DNA of 64,000 nt from Amoebidium appalachense (Eukaryota; Ichthyosporea), in NCBI GenBank assembly GCA_963693365.1, contig CAVNZM010000002.1:4588001-4652000 (forward strand), given 5' to 3'. The notes under the pieces are model-generated. The model was not told the DNA's origin, ran no database searches, and saw nothing but the letters and a program-made list of their open reading frames with translations. Shown piece after piece: positions 1 to 15,290 of this stretch. The first letter of the stretch is position 1, and each line of letters begins with the position of its first letter. The translations under genes were made by a program, and so were the position numbers.

Positions 1-283
1 CGGACGTGTGTGTGTATGTGTGTGTGTTGGCTGAGGGGGGGAGGGGGGGAGGGGGGAGGAGGGGGGAGGAAATAATAGTAGTAGGAAGCACCACGGCACA
101 TGATGCAAGTCATCTATTGCATGTCTCTCTCTCTGTGTGTGTGGGTGCGCGCAGACGAGGTGGGGCTGTGCCATGCAGTGCGCAGTAGTGTGCACGACAA
201 ATCTGGAATTTGCAATAGTACGAACACCTTGATGTGTGCCTGTGCATTTTCTAGGTGGAAGGAACGGGGGACAAGTCGTGAGT

Positions 284-318
<35 letters not shown>

Positions 319-463
319 GGGGGGGGGGGGGGGGGGGGGGGGGGGGAGGAGCAAAAGAGCGCTGAGCCTATTGCACGTGTGCATTGTACAGAGACAGTGG
401 TATGGGCAGGGGAGGGCGCAAGCAAGCACGTGTAGGGGTGGGGGCATGGGAAGGGGCACGTAC
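1..463. other. Intron or 3' region of the lectin gene, no resolved exon
   Basis: Holds a (GT)n tract (286-314) followed by a G-run (319-346) and G-rich sequence near base 40. A minus-strand frame around 140-250 is open and could start at an acceptor near 255, but it has no recognisable domain and no clear donor or stop. It is left uncalled. Confidence 0.5.
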
Positions 464-995
464 GTGCCACGGAGGTAGAGGGCAGGGTGTTGTCGATCAC
501 GGCATATCTGCTGCCCCCCACCACGATGTATGGGTCCTCGGGTTTCTCAGGCACCGTCGTGTCCACGGCCGGACACTTGGTCTTTTGAGGCATACGATTG
601 GCCGGCGCCATGACACACTTGCTGCCCGCAGGCGCCGTACGGGGTGGTGTGTTTGCAGGTGCGGGTGCTGGGGCGGGTGCGGGTGTTGGTGCGGGTGTGG
701 TTGGGGGGGGTGCTGTAGCTGGGGCTGGTGTAGTAGGCGATGGCGAGGGAGCTGCCATCAGAGTTGGTGCAGCCGACGTGGGCGCTGGTGGTGGTGGCGG
801 GGGAGCTGAGGTAGGGTTTTGCGCTGTGGGGCAATGGGGTGTGTGAGTGTGTGGTTGTGTGGGTGGAAAGGGTTATGTGCCGTGTGGAGATGTAAGCACG
901 ACCCCCGCAAGGACGAAACAGTTGACTGGTGGCCATTCGGTGGGGCAGGCACAGAGATGGTGCACGACACAGGACGTGTGCAAGTGTGTGTGTGT

Positions 996-1039
<44 letters not shown>

Positions 1040-1223
1040 GGAGGGGGTGCCCACTAGGTCAATGGTGTGCACGTGCATTGGAAGGGCAGAAAGACGTGGC
1101 GCTGGTGGTGGACAGGAGGAGGAGGGGGTGAAGGAGAGGGTACACGTACAGAGGAGTTTGGTTTGGGGGTAAAGGGAGGAAGAGAGAGGGGAGGGGGATG
1201 AGGAGGTTTTGGGCGGAGAGTTT

Positions 1224-1275
<52 letters not shown>

Positions 1276-2027
1276 GAAGAGGAAGGAGGATACACACGTG
1301 TACATGTGACCTGGATGGCCAGGTGGTTGTCCACGGCCTTGCAGGGGTCACCAAACAGAGCATTGGTACTCTGCACCGTGCACGTGGCCTTTTTGAGGCA
1401 CTGCTTCTCCACCTCCCCCTGGGCCTTATCACTGCTGCACGTGCCCTTGCTGAACGACCCACACTGCAAGGGTGGGCGGGGGGGGGGGGGGGGGGGAGGG
1501 GGGAGAGGTTAGGAGGTGGAAAAGGGGCGGGGGCCCAGGGGGAGGGGGGCCGGGGTGGGGGGGGGGGGGGGTGGATGGATGCAATGATGTATTGGCCATG
1601 AATTGGGCGTATGGGAAAATTCGAACATATGGAGGGGCACAGTGATTGGCCTATGTAGGTTGGTGCCGCAAGTGGCATGGCACAGAGGTCCTTTACGTGC
1701 TCAAATGAGGGTAATGCACACGGGGGTGGGAAGGGGGAGAGGGGGGGGGGGAGAGGAAGAGGGGAGAAAGGGGGGCTTGGCGGGAGGCAAGGGGGGGGGG
1801 GGGGGGGGGTGGCATCTTGCAAGGACACTAATTAAGGAAAAAGATGGGGGAGGTGGGTTGGTACCGTTCCCTTGATGTCTCCGTAGCCGGCAAAATCGAC
1901 CTTTGTGATGACGTCACCGGCATTGGGGCAGGTCAGAGTCACCTGGCCCCCCTTCTTGCCCGGCCCACCACACACGGGCCCGGCAGCACGCCGGCCACGC
2001 TTCGTGTTGTTGTTGTTTCCACCATTT

Positions 2028-2060
<33 letters not shown>

Positions 2061-2458
2061 TTACCGTTATTGTTGTTGTTGTTGCCGTTCTTACCATTGT
2101 TGTTGTTGTCGTTTTTATCGTTGTCATTTTTGTCATTTTTGCCATTTCCCTGGTTCTTACCTCCAGGGTCTGTGAGCCAGACAACAGTATCAGAAAGTGC
2201 AAGTGTATGGGTCGATGGGAGCAAAGTCTGGTGTGTGCTGACCAATCAGAGACGAGGAGGGCCGCTGGAATGCATTGTGTGTGGGCATGTGGCGTGCTAG
2301 AGTGGGCTGAGGCTTTTTCTTTGTGCGTGTTTTTGAGTTAGTGTACATGCGTACAGGTGTACATGTGTACGTGTGTTTATGCACGCCAAACCACCCTTGG
2401 TATGTGTGCATTCCTAGGCAGAGAGGTTTGTGTAACCGTTCGGATGCTTGTGTACGTC

Positions 2459-2489
<31 letters not shown>

Positions 2490-5341
2490 GTGTGTGTCGG
2501 GGGGGGGGGGGGGGGGGGGGGGGGGGTTGACGTGCAGGGTTGCGTTGCTGTGCATGGATGTGGGTGCTGGTGTGTATATGTGCATGTGCCTCTCGGTGTG
2601 TGTCCGTGTGTGTACATGTGTGCATGTGTCTCCATGTGTGCATGTGTGCACGTGCCAGGATTTGTGTGTCTGCACGTGTGTACATGTGTGCACGTGTTTA
2701 CACGTGTATGACATGTGTACATGTGTGCATGTGTGTACATGTGCCCGTGCTTATACATGTCAGCATGTGTATGTGTACATGTGTGTGTGTGCCTGCAAGA
2801 GTGTGCCCCACCTCCACACGTGTACTGCACGGCCAGGGACTTTGCCAGCTGGGGGCATGGGTCTGTGCCCAGCACGGCCTTGCCCACCAAGATGCTGCAC
2901 GTGGTCTCCTGCTCGCACTTGATCGTCACAAATTTACGCAGGTCTGCATTGCAGCCCCCGGCTGTATGTGTGTGTGTGGGGGGGGGGGGGGGGGGAGGGG
3001 GGGGGGGGGGGGGTTGGGTGGGGGTGGAGGTAAGACGTTAGTCTGCCTTAGCTCTGTTAAAGGGGGAGGTGGTGAAGCATAGAGGAATAGAGGCGGAAAC
3101 AGAAGTGGCTGCAAAGGAGGAGGAACGCGAGAGTCGGGCGGGGTGAGGGGAGAGTGGGGGGGAGGGGGGAAGGGGGGGGAAGGGGCTATTGTAATGATCA
3201 GCCCACGGCATGCACGTGTGGGGCTTGGGGACACGTACGGCGGTGGCTGCCGCATTTGGTGGTGTCTGGGGTGCCGTAGTATCCGGTGATGACGTCACTG
3301 ATCACCTTGCCGTTAGGGCAGCCAATCACAAGAGGGTAGCCGTCACGTGCCACCGCACATTCGACATTGGCTGCACTGGTGTGTCAGCACGTGTATGCCG
3401 CAAAGGAATGGGTATGGCCGGAAAACACGTGCATGCCCAGAAAGCACGTGCATGCCCAGAAAACACGTGCATGCGCAGAAACACGTGGATACCCAGAAAT
3501 GCCCAGAAAACACGTGCATCCCCATAACACACGTGCATGCCCTGTAAAACACGTGCATCCCCATAACACACGTGCATGCCCAGAAAACACGTGCATCCCC
3601 ATAACACACGTGCATGCCCAGAAAACACGTGCATCCCCATAACACATGTGCATGCCCAGAAACACGTGCATACCCATGAGCAAGCACATGCCCAGAAAAC
3701 CCGTGCCTGGGTGAAAGAAAGCCCGTGCATATGTGTCAGACATAGGTCCATCTTTGCAGTGGGAAGGGTTCCAGCCACCCACTCTGATTAAAGGCCTGCA
3801 TGCACGTCTGCCCACAAACACTTTTTGAATAGGCAAAAGAAATGCAAGACACACTTTGTGTCTATTCTGTGACCCAACCAGCGTGCACCGTGCTTTATAG
3901 CCAACTACTGGCACGACCCCACACCCCTGCCACTTTACCCCCTTCCCCCCCCCCCCCCCCCCCCCCCCAACATCCTCATCCCCCCGCTCTCTTCACCCCA
4001 TACCAGCCCACCCCACCCACCCCACTCCCTCCAGCCCGTCCTCCCCCCCCCTCCCCCCCCCCCCCCCGCCCCCCATCCCCCCTTTCCCTCCCATCTCTTC
4101 CTTCCCTTCCCGTATCTCCCGAATATCCTCCCCCCTCCCCCCCACCCACCCACCCACCCACCCACCCACCCAACCCTCTGCTACTTACAGACACGTGCAA
4201 AGCCAACAGGAGCAACTGTGGTGCCGCCAGCAGGTTTAGGCAGCACAGGGCAGCCCGTGAGATCTAAGCCCCCCTTGACCTGGATGTAGTTGTTGCCGTT
4301 GTTTGTCAGCACACTGTAGTCGGTGGGCAGCAGCTGGCACTGCGAGTTGGTAATGTTGGGCACCTCCTTCTCGGAGTTGCACGTGAAGATCACGGCCTCG
4401 TTGGGTAGCTCGTAGCACGTGCCCTCTGTAGAGGGAAAACGGGGTTATGAAAACGGGTCATGAACCGGGGTTCATAAAAGAAGGGTTTTATCAAAAAAAT
4501 GGGGTCTAGAGTGATTGGAACGGCGGATGGGGAGGGCTCAGAGGGTGGGACACAATACGATACGATGCACTGGGATAACATGGATATTCATGTATGTATA
4601 CGGAAAAGAAAAAAAGTTTGAAGAGAAGCGGCATAAGCAATTGGCCACTTAGTTATATCGTTACAGTAGAAGGGTTTGAGGTGGAAGGGGGAGGGGGAGG
4701 AGGGGGGGGGGGGGGGGGGGGGTTGGGGAGAGGGGGAGGGGGGAGGGGGAGGAGGAGAAGGGGCAGACGGTAGGAATTGGGAAGCCACTTTTGAAAGAAG
4801 GGGAGAGTATGGGAGCAACTTGAGTAGTGGGATTACTCTGTGTGTAACCAAGAACACAAGCCAAGAAGGGGCTGGAGGACAAAGACTAGCTGGGGTGCAG
4901 CCACCAAAAACAACCAGGCGCGTACCGTCCACAGGGGGTGGTGGTGGCGGCGGTGGCGGTGGGGGTGGTGCTGACGTGGCCACCACCACGGGCTGGGCCG
5001 TGGACTGGGGGGGTGCCGGGGCGGCACTAGAGACGGGGCTGGGGGGGAGACTAGAGGCAGCGGGTGGGGGTGGGGGCGCACTAGGGGTTGCCGAGGGTGG
5101 GGCTTTGCTCGCACCGGGGTTAGCTGCGGGTGCCTGGATGGACTTTGCCGGCGAGCTGGGGCCGGGTGTGCCTCGGTTTTGGTTATTGGCGGTGCCAGTG
5201 GGTTGGGTGGAGGGGGCACCGGTTGTGACGGCAAAGCCTGCGGGAGTCTTGTTGTTGTTTTTGTTGTTGTCCTTTTTAGAGGTGGTGGTGGTGTTGTTGT
5301 TGTTGTTGTTGTTGTTTTTGTTGTTGTTTTTGTTGTTGTTC

Positions 5342-5388
<47 letters not shown>

Positions 5389-5532
5389 ATTGTTATTCTG
5401 ATTGTTGTTGCTATTGTTGGCCTTTAGCCCGTTAGCCGGTAGAGCCAATCCCACTGCATCTTCCCTGGCTGTATCTGTGCCGAAATGAACAAATCAGCAA
5501 GAAACACATACAGATGGTTGTGGGCATAAGTT

Positions 5533-5589
<57 letters not shown>

Positions 5590-6693
5590 ATGTGTGTGTT
5601 TATGTGTGTGTTTGCCTGTGTGTTTGTCGATTTGTGTATGTCTGTGTGTCTTGTGTGATTTGACGTGCAACGTTTGTCCGCACTCTCAGCACTCAGTCGG
5701 TTGTGTAAATGGCTATGTCGAATATTTGTTGCATGCGCTGTGTGTGTGGAAGTGGGCAGGGTTCTTAAGCCATCATAATGATACCCGATATATGTGGGCA
5801 AGGTTGTGCCGGTGTACGTGTGTGTGTACGTGTGTGTGTACTGTAATGGTTGAGTGTGCTGATGTTGTTGCGCATGCACATGTGCGTGTGCATGTGTGTC
5901 TCTGCATGTGTGCGTGCTTGTGTGTGTGCATGTGTGCATGTGTGCGTGTATGCATGCAGGTATGTGTGTGTCTGTGCGTGTGTATGTTTGTGTATGTGTG
6001 TGCGTGTGTGCGTGTGCGTGTGCGTGTGCGTGTGCATGTGTGCGCATGTGTTCGTGTGTGTGGGCATATGTGTGTGTATGTGCGTATGTGTTTTTTATTT
6101 TATCCCGTTTTGTTCCCGAGGTGCCCCTAGGGGCCCTCAGGGGGAACTACCGTCTTCCACCCAGCACCGAGAGTACTCTAGCTAGGGTGCTACGGTGCTA
6201 TTAGCTAAACTAACACACCTATAACAATCCTAACTATATGTACACACTTTGCCCAGGGTATCAACCCCAGCCACGCCGGTGGGTTGTGTATGTGTGTATG
6301 TACGTGTGTGTGTACGTATGTGGGTGTGCGTGTATGTGTATATGTGTGTGTGTGTGTGCGTGCGTGTGGGCGTTGTGTGTGTGCGGGTCTGTGTTTTTGA
6401 GGCTGCTACGTTTCAATTCCTTGTGTGAGAATGTGTAAGGTGCGCACTCACATCGTGTTTGCATGTTCTTTGTGTGTATGTGTGTGTGGTCCATGTATGC
6501 CACTGTGCGGCAAAATTCCGGTGCATTACTGTAAGTGTGCATGCACACTTGTCTGTGTCTGTGCACTAGGGTTGGTTTTAAGACGGGTGTGTCGGAGCCT
6601 GCACGGGCGAGAATTATCCCCCCCCTGTGTGTGTGTGTTAGTGTGTACGGTTGCCTGTGTGCGACATCCATCACATCTGTATGTGCAATGGTC

Positions 6694-6724
<31 letters not shown>

Positions 6725-6918
6725 CGTGTCTGTGCGCTAGTGTGTGTGTTCGCTCGGGTTGCTGTGTACTAGTGTGTGTACCTGTCTTGATGTGTGTGCC
6801 AAAACTATGGCTTGTTTTTTGTGACAGAATGAATGAGTGATTGTGTGTGTGGGGGGGGGTAAGCACATGTGCATGTGTGTGTCTGTGTGTCACGTGTGTG
6901 TTTGCTTGCATGTGTGTC

Positions 6919-6995
<77 letters not shown>

Positions 6996-7093
6996 CACTT
7001 GTTTACCAGCCTCTCTCTTCCTTTCTCTCTTTGTCTTTCTCTCTGTGTAGGCATGTGTGTGTGTATGTGTGTGTGTGTGTGTGCCCGCGTTCG

Positions 7094-7162
<69 letters not shown>

Positions 7163-7310
7163 TGGGTGTGTGTGCGTGTTTGTGCATATGAGCTGGGTGT
7201 ATGTGTGGTTTTGTGTGTTTGTGTGTGCATGGGTCCGTGTGTGTGTGTATGTGTATACTGTGTGTACATGTGCGTGTGCGTGTGTGTGTGGGTGGGTGCG
7301 TGTGCGTGCA

Positions 7311-7403
<93 letters not shown>

Positions 7404-7967
7404 TGCGTGTGTGTGTGTACTTTGGTGCGTACATGCAAGCGTGTGGGAGTTGTTGTTCCAGCTGTCACAGTGTGTTTGTGTCTGCGCGTGTGACAGTGCG
7501 CAACGTCTGTGCGTTTGCAATGTATGCGTATGTGACACACATACAATGTGAGCAATGTGTGTGCACATGATGTGCGTGTGTATGACTGTGTGTGCGATGC
7601 AGCTGTGGTCCCGGCAGGAAATGTCACACGTGTGCATCAACACCGCTTGCATGCTATATGCCCGTGCATAAATACCGCATGTGTGCGCACTTGCAAGTCT
7701 TTCAGGTACATTACCAACGTGTGATGTATCTATCAACAGAGGGTAAGTGTGATTTTTGTATGCTGACCCCATAAAGGATGCGTGTGCATCCAAAAGCGCA
7801 ATGCAAAATGTTTATGGGCTGTGTTTGCATGTCTTCTTTGTGTCAGATTCTGTAAATGCACACGTGCAGGCACGCGGGCACAACACGTGATACACACCTT
7901 GAGCAAAAGACAGCGCAGAAAAGGTTGCAAAAAGTAACGCAGCCCTTAATACCCGTGTCAACGCCAT
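464..7967 (-). CDS. Secreted SUEL-type (galactose-binding) lectin with poly-Asn/Pro linkers, 3' end unresolved
   Basis: Eight coding exons in transcript order: 7967-7898, 5474-4926, 4425-4189, 3370-3239, 2943-2812, 2169-1865, 1463-1298, 823-464. All junctions are GT-AG and in phase, giving about 650 residues so far. Exon 1 encodes a hydrophobic signal peptide (MALTRVLRAALLFATFSALS), so the product is predicted to be secreted. Residues 25-206 are an Asn-rich then Pro/Ala/Thr-rich linker. Residues 207-286 are a Cys-containing segment I do not recognise. Two SUEL lectin domains follow, at about 290-372 and 435-531. Each has a GCPNGKVIS or TCPNAGDVIT start, a YYG or GYG motif, and a (T/G)DPC signature near its C-terminal Cys (FGDPCKAVDNHLAIQVTC in the second). 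A second Asn-rich linker separates them. Such domains bind galactose or rhamnose in known relatives; the ligand here is unknown. The last donor (after 464) points to at least one further exon in or beyond bases 1-463, which I could not define. Confidence 0.85.
1298..2169 (-). other. SUEL lectin domain 2 split over two exons
   Basis: Exons 2169-1865 and 1463-1298 join in phase 0. The first encodes the Asn-rich linker, a short basic stretch and the domain start TCPNAGDVITKVDFAGYGD. The second carries the Cys-rich remainder, ending FGDPCKAVDNHLAIQVTC. The final domain Cys is kept only if the donor at 1297/1292 (plus-strand acacac) is used rather than an earlier GTACAC, which is why that donor was chosen. 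Confidence 0.85.
2006..2140. repeat. (TTG)n-rich tract coding poly-Asn
   Basis: On the minus strand this reads as AAC/AAT/AAA/GGC codons giving the Asn-rich linker between the two SUEL domains. It lies inside coding exon 2169-1865 and the frame is kept. Confidence 0.85.
2812..3370 (-). other. SUEL lectin domain 1 split over two exons
   Basis: Exons 3370-3239 and 2943-2812 join in phase. The first carries YPLVIGCPNGKVISDVITGY and TKCGSH. The second carries KFVTIKCEQETTC, GTDPCPQLAKSLAVQYTC. The intron falls at the equivalent position in domain 2, consistent with duplication of a two-exon domain cassette. Confidence 0.85.
3418..3705. repeat. CACGTG-rich minisatellite in lectin intron
   Basis: Tandem units of about 20 and 38 bp built on AACACGTGCATGCCCAGAAA and a variant with CATCCCCATAACA. 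Twelve CACGTG palindromes and one CACATG variant fall in about 250 bp. It lies inside the intron between exons 3370-3239 and 4425-4189. Confidence 0.9.
5245..5425. repeat. (TTG)n tract coding N-terminal poly-Asn
   Basis: Coding trinucleotide repeat inside exon 5474-4926 of the lectin gene. It gives a long Asn run interrupted by Lys, directly after the signal peptide exon. Confidence 0.85.
5475..7897 (-). other. Long first intron of the lectin gene, mostly (GT)n
   Basis: Contains (GT)n tracts at about 5535-5588, 6925-6990, 7096-7158 and 7314-7400, with degenerate GT-rich sequence between. On the sense strand these are (CA)n. No exon or RNA gene is visible. Confidence 0.75.
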
Positions 7968-8279
7968 GGCTGGCGCGGAAACAGGTCAAGAGGGGGAATA
8001 CACACAGCCTCCGAGCAAACTGATGGGAGAAGGAAAGGGTACCACCAACTATGTCTTACTCCTAACTAGTTATCAGGCTATGTTTGGGTGCGACTATGCG
8101 CTGTGACTATGACTCTGACCATGAACCCTGGGGTTCTGGCTCTGTGTTTGGGGTTCTCGGGTAGGTGTTTGCAGCTAAGGAAACCGACGTATGCATATAG
8201 AAATATTGGAAGCTAAAAGTGGAAGCTGGCACAACAGCATTTTTCGGTGAGGGCTGGGCCCAGTGTGTGCTTGACAAAC

Positions 8280-8700
8280 ACAGTGAATGACCTTACACCA
8301 ATCATTGGGGAATGATTATGTGAGATCTTGATAATTTGATTTCCACTTGCCCAGGCTATATACGGTGCCGCGCTGCGTTACTACAACGCTATCTCCATAG
8401 AAAAAAAATGATAAACCAACGGATGGGGCTTGGTGTCCAGAAACGTTTTGCCATAAACCTTCCAGATGTTTACAAAGAGAGTAGAAGTAGAGGACCTTAA
8501 GTCATTAATGGATGCTATTTGTAGATGTACATCGAAATGTAATAGGCCATTTACCTAAACCAATAAACCAAATGCATTGATTGAAAGCTATCGCCGCTTT
8601 TTGATTAGTTATCAGCAGATCCCAGCTAATAATGATTGGATAAAGAAATGAACTGCAGGTGATTGGTAGACCTAAATTCTCTCAACCAATCGTAGAAGGC
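8280..8700. promoter_or_regulatory. CCAAT-box cluster upstream of the lectin gene
   Basis: CCAAT/ATTGG elements occur near 8296, 8557, 8634, 8660 and 8687, and a TATATA-like sequence near 8355 reads in the lectin direction. The region is free of long simple repeats, unlike its surroundings. A promoter role is inferred; no start site is visible. Confidence 0.35.
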
Positions 8701-9160
8701 CTGAACCGGGGCTTTTCTTGGATATGAGTGACTAGACGGTGTCTGCACATAGTAGACAGACGAGGTGCGCGAAGATTGAACCTGAGTAGGCTTTGTTGAA
8801 GCTAGTAAAGAAGAGACAGCTAACTATTAGTAAAGAGAGAGGGGTCAGCCTGTGTTGCTAATAATTCCGTTATTAGGATGCGGCTGCATGCATGCCTTAT
8901 GTACTGGGCAAAAATTGAGAGTGCCACGCGCTCCACTCGAGCTCGTTGTGCATATATAACGGTGATGAGCACAGCAACACGCAGGACGAACTGTGGCTAC
9001 CTACCTAGAGAACAAACAACTGTAGGAAGAAACACCGACATGCAGCAAGCTGCGCGGCTTGCACATGTGCAGGATTGCGGGACACCAAATCCAATTTATA
9101 TACGGTAATGACTCGCCACGTGCATCTAGAGTACTATGTACACTTTCGCGTACGTTTGTG

Positions 9161-9523
<363 letters not shown>

Positions 9524-9529
9524 ATGTGC

Positions 9530-11880
<2,351 letters not shown>

Positions 11881-11884
11881 TTAA

Positions 11885-13075
11885 ACATACGGTGGTTTAA
11901 CAGATAGTCAATAAAAGTAATATCAGGATTATCTAAATAAGCTAGTCTTCGATTTTTTTTTCCTTTTTTTTTTCGAATTTCTAACGGAAGAATCTGAGAT
12001 AAATAATAAATACATTTATCTGTTAAAAAAATTATCTAGATGTTTGCGAGAAAAAGGTTCTGCACAAAAGTGACACAAACATTTATGGAAACTAAGGTTA
12101 CAACGCCAAAATAAACATTTCCAAGCAATATCACACGAAGGGGTTAGAAAGGCAAAATCGGCAAGTGTGGTAGGTTTACGAGAGGAAGGATGAATATAAG
12201 TAGCTAATTTACATAACGATTGTAGAGAAAATAGACGAGTCTCTAATATAAAAAGAAGCACAGGCTCAAGAGTCCTACCATGATACTCTTTATCACGACG
12301 ATGAAGCAAAGGATATTGAGTATGAAACCAAGTAACATACTGCTGATAAATAGGGGAAGAGCAAAATAAAGGCGACAAATATTTAAAAGGATATCTCTGA
12401 ATGGGAGATAGATTGGTGCCAGGACATTTCGCACGAACATTAGAAATGGGAACAGGGTCTAAAGAAGGAAAGAATTGCAACAAAGGATGATAAGAAAATA
12501 GCCTAACCAAATGAAAACAAAAGCGAAGGCCTAACTCATGCATACGCTGACTCGCTGGAGGGACACCAAAAACACTCAGCAAAGGAGCCGCCAGAGGATG
12601 CCTATAGCTATGGGGGGGTTTGCACCACTTTCGAGGTCCGAGAGATGAACTGGATAAATTCACGCTGAAAGGAATCGAATTTCCGAAGAATTTTTTTACT
12701 TAGCTAATATAGTATTGCAGTCGGAGAGAAGAAATGCCTAGGTACATGTTGGGTGTCAAAAAAGGAACTATTATTACAATCATTCCTACATTGCTCAGCC
12801 CAGTCAGAAGAAAGTATATGTAGCCAATTTAACCAACTATATTGCTTGAAAAGAATCTGAGCTTATGACGTGGCACAACCCAGAGAAGTTTAGGAGGTTT
12901 AGCTTTTTCGGAGAGGCGGCAGATTCTAAGACTTCCGAAGTCAGAACATGCAAAAAACGACAACCTTTTCTGTTATACTCAAACCTGCTAAGCCCTTGCT
13001 TGAAAACATTCCAACTTGATTTAAAATACTCTCTCAAAGCTAGACGACATGCTAATTGTGTTCCAACTCAGGTGG
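11885..13075 (-). mobile_element. Decayed non-LTR-type retroelement fragment (copy 1)
   Basis: A minus-strand open stretch (about 12663-12016) carries VFGVPPASQRMHELGLRFCF and, near its end, WRCN...FHKCLCHFCAEPFSRKH. The latter is a C-x2-C-x7-H motif like the zinc knuckle found after the reverse transcriptase of some LINE elements. The same blocks recur in the 40.7-41.5 kb copy (FGL..RMEELSLRFCFHLVR and DIAW..WRCN..CHFCAE.F.RKH). Upstream of 12663 the matching frame (FDSFQ) is shifted, so this copy is broken. The last Cys of the knuckle (HVDRC in copy 2) is lost. No polymerase core motif was identified, so the class is inferred. Confidence 0.55.
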
Positions 13076-13154
13076 AATGAAACACGTTGAAGCCGGCACC
13101 TTATTCCCCTAATTTACCCCGCCTCTCATAAGTGGCTCACTCCCATAACACCAG

Positions 13155-13163
13155 CTATAAAAG
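13155..13163 (+). promoter_or_regulatory. TATA box candidate
   Basis: A CTATAAAAG element sits about 400 bp before the small ORF at 13559 in a stretch free of simple repeats. Promoter function is inferred from sequence only. Confidence 0.3.
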
Positions 13164-13558
13164 TCAACCGCTGCGCGAATTTTCTTCCATCTTCGCTCTT
13201 TTACCAGAACGGACTCCATCCGTGATCCCTCAGAGTGCCTCGAGTGGGTGTTTCATATTGTCACCACACACATCTTGATACAGTCATATTCCTATTTTTT
13301 ATTATTTTTTTATTTGTTTTATCCAGAAATAGCTCAAGAAAGAAACGTTCCATTCTCATAATCCTAGAGGTTAACGAGAAGCTGTAGAGTTTTAAGTTAC
13401 AGTTACTTGTCGCTTGCCCGATCAGTGGTATCTGGCGGGCTGTAAAGAGGTTTTTTTATTTACGAGCACCTCAAGTTTCCTGTTAACGTGGTTTATGATT
13501 ATTATTCACACGCAACGACGACACAAATCCTTGAGCTAAAGCCCACCCAGAACCCAAA

Positions 13559-13741
13559 CATGCATCCAGCTGGGCGCAAGGCTCTTCCTTCGTTGGCAGC
13601 GCTTGCCACCGTGTCAGCAGGCTTGGTTGTCACAGGCCTGCGCGCCAACGCTCGACACCTACAGGCAGTGCAGACGGCGCAGACGGCCTTTACGGGTGTT
13701 TCCGTGCAAAGAAGCACCATATATACGGCTCCCATCTACTG
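13559..13741 (+). CDS. Possible small protein, hydrophobic N-terminal half
   Basis: A 60-residue frame starting MHPAGRKALPSLAALATVSA. It has one hydrophobic stretch (about residues 9-28) that could be a membrane or targeting segment, and it ends TIYTAPIY. It is not recognised. A TATA-like box lies upstream at 13155. The frame is short, with no homologue or splice support visible, so it may be chance. Confidence 0.25.
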
Positions 13742-14974
13742 AGATGGTGGTTGAACATACGACATGAGTGGCAGACGGAAGAATGAAAGCACGAGTTGCG
13801 AGAAAAGGCATCAATGGTACGCTGATGAACTTTTGCTTGGGCGGGGGGGCCTTAGCTGCCTTGTTTCATTGACTACAGGCTAATGAATCTGGACGTTCAC
13901 TGCTGTTGCTTCCCCGGCAGAGCTATTTCTCTTGATTATGCACAGGAGTCCAGTGCATGTAATTGGACTACGTATACTGTTCGTGGTATATATGGACGCA
14001 GCACTGCTGAACCATTTTGAACCGAAGTTGCAATATGATGAACTAGAACTAGAATATCTTAGTGTACTATATGTATCAGTATGTCTCCTATCATGGTATA
14101 CTGTACTTGGTGTTATTCCTGCTCAATTTGGTATTTATTCCTGTTTAACAACTTAGAATGCTTCTTTTTATCCCGATCGAGGTAGATTTTTCGTTATAAA
14201 GTGTGTTGAGTTGGTGAAGCTGATTTTTGTGCTTGTTTAAAAGGGCTATGTGCTCTCTCTGATAATTGAGTTTTCGCTTGCCAAGACAGAACTAGTTGCT
14301 TTTTGTTTTGTCACTACGAGTTAGAGATTACTGGCGCCGCTGCCAATGAACGACATGCGCAATTGCATAATGGTTTGTGTTTGGCCCACCCAGATCTGAG
14401 TAGTGCACATTTCTCTGTGCATTGCAATTGAACCCTGTGTATAGACATGCACATGCCCTGGCAAGGACCGTACATGCTCATTGCAAAACCGAAAGTTTAC
14501 GCTCATTGCACACACAGGTGTGTCCGACTCGTCACAGATCGTCACACGACACAGTCAATTACTTCTGCTGTGAAAATACCGCTTCACATGCACAAGACCC
14601 ACACCCACACACGCCTGTTAGCAGCCATACACATCCCTATTTTCAACGGCTTTTGCCTGTATGGGGGCACCGCCTTGATACCAGCCAAGTGCCTGCCCTG
14701 CAGCAAAGGTACTGTACGGGCAACTTGGCCCGGTAAGGAAAAGGTGTGCCTTCCAAATTACACAGTTTGCTCGTTTCGAACAGCTGTGGCCATGAATCTT
14801 GCACTCACTATCATACTGGGATGGCCTCTCGAGGTCTACCTCTTGTTTGGACGACTAGTTATGGCCCCCAAGACCACAATATAAAAAGCCAGAGCTCCAG
14901 TTATACGATTCCGAATGAGGTGATAGCTGCTTAATCACCATTTCTTTTCCTGACTTCCTCAAAGCACTCAGCCG

Positions 14975-15195
14975 TACCCCTCCCCCCCCCCTCCCCCCCC
15001 CCCCCCCCCCCCCCCGGCCATTCCCTCCCCCCCCCCACCCCCCACCCCCCCTGGCGCCAGAAAAAAAAGCACTTTACAGCCCCACCTTACTCTTGGTTTC
15101 TGGTTTTTGCATGTTTGTAACGTTTCTTGTTTTGCTTTATTTTATCTATACCATGTTCCAACCCGACCATACTATGGCATCCATACCCCCCCCCC

Positions 15196-15232
<37 letters not shown>

Positions 15233-15290
15233 TCTGCTCCCCCCCCCCCCCCCCCTCTTCCCCCCGGTTGCATCCCCCCGCCCCCCGCCT
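14975..15290. repeat. Poly-C rich tracts
   Basis: Several C-runs interrupted by single T or A occur at about 14980-15060 and 15187-15290. Intergenic, with no coding signal. Confidence 0.9.

Noticed and set aside
4588-5454. 288-codon minus-strand frame as a separate Asn-rich gene
   Set aside because: Its first part is lectin exon 5474-4926; the rest runs past the GTACGC donor into intron sequence.
14422-14884. 145-codon plus-strand frame with Cys residues and a hydrophobic end
   Set aside because: No recognisable domain, splice sites or upstream signals, and the start region is CA-rich.
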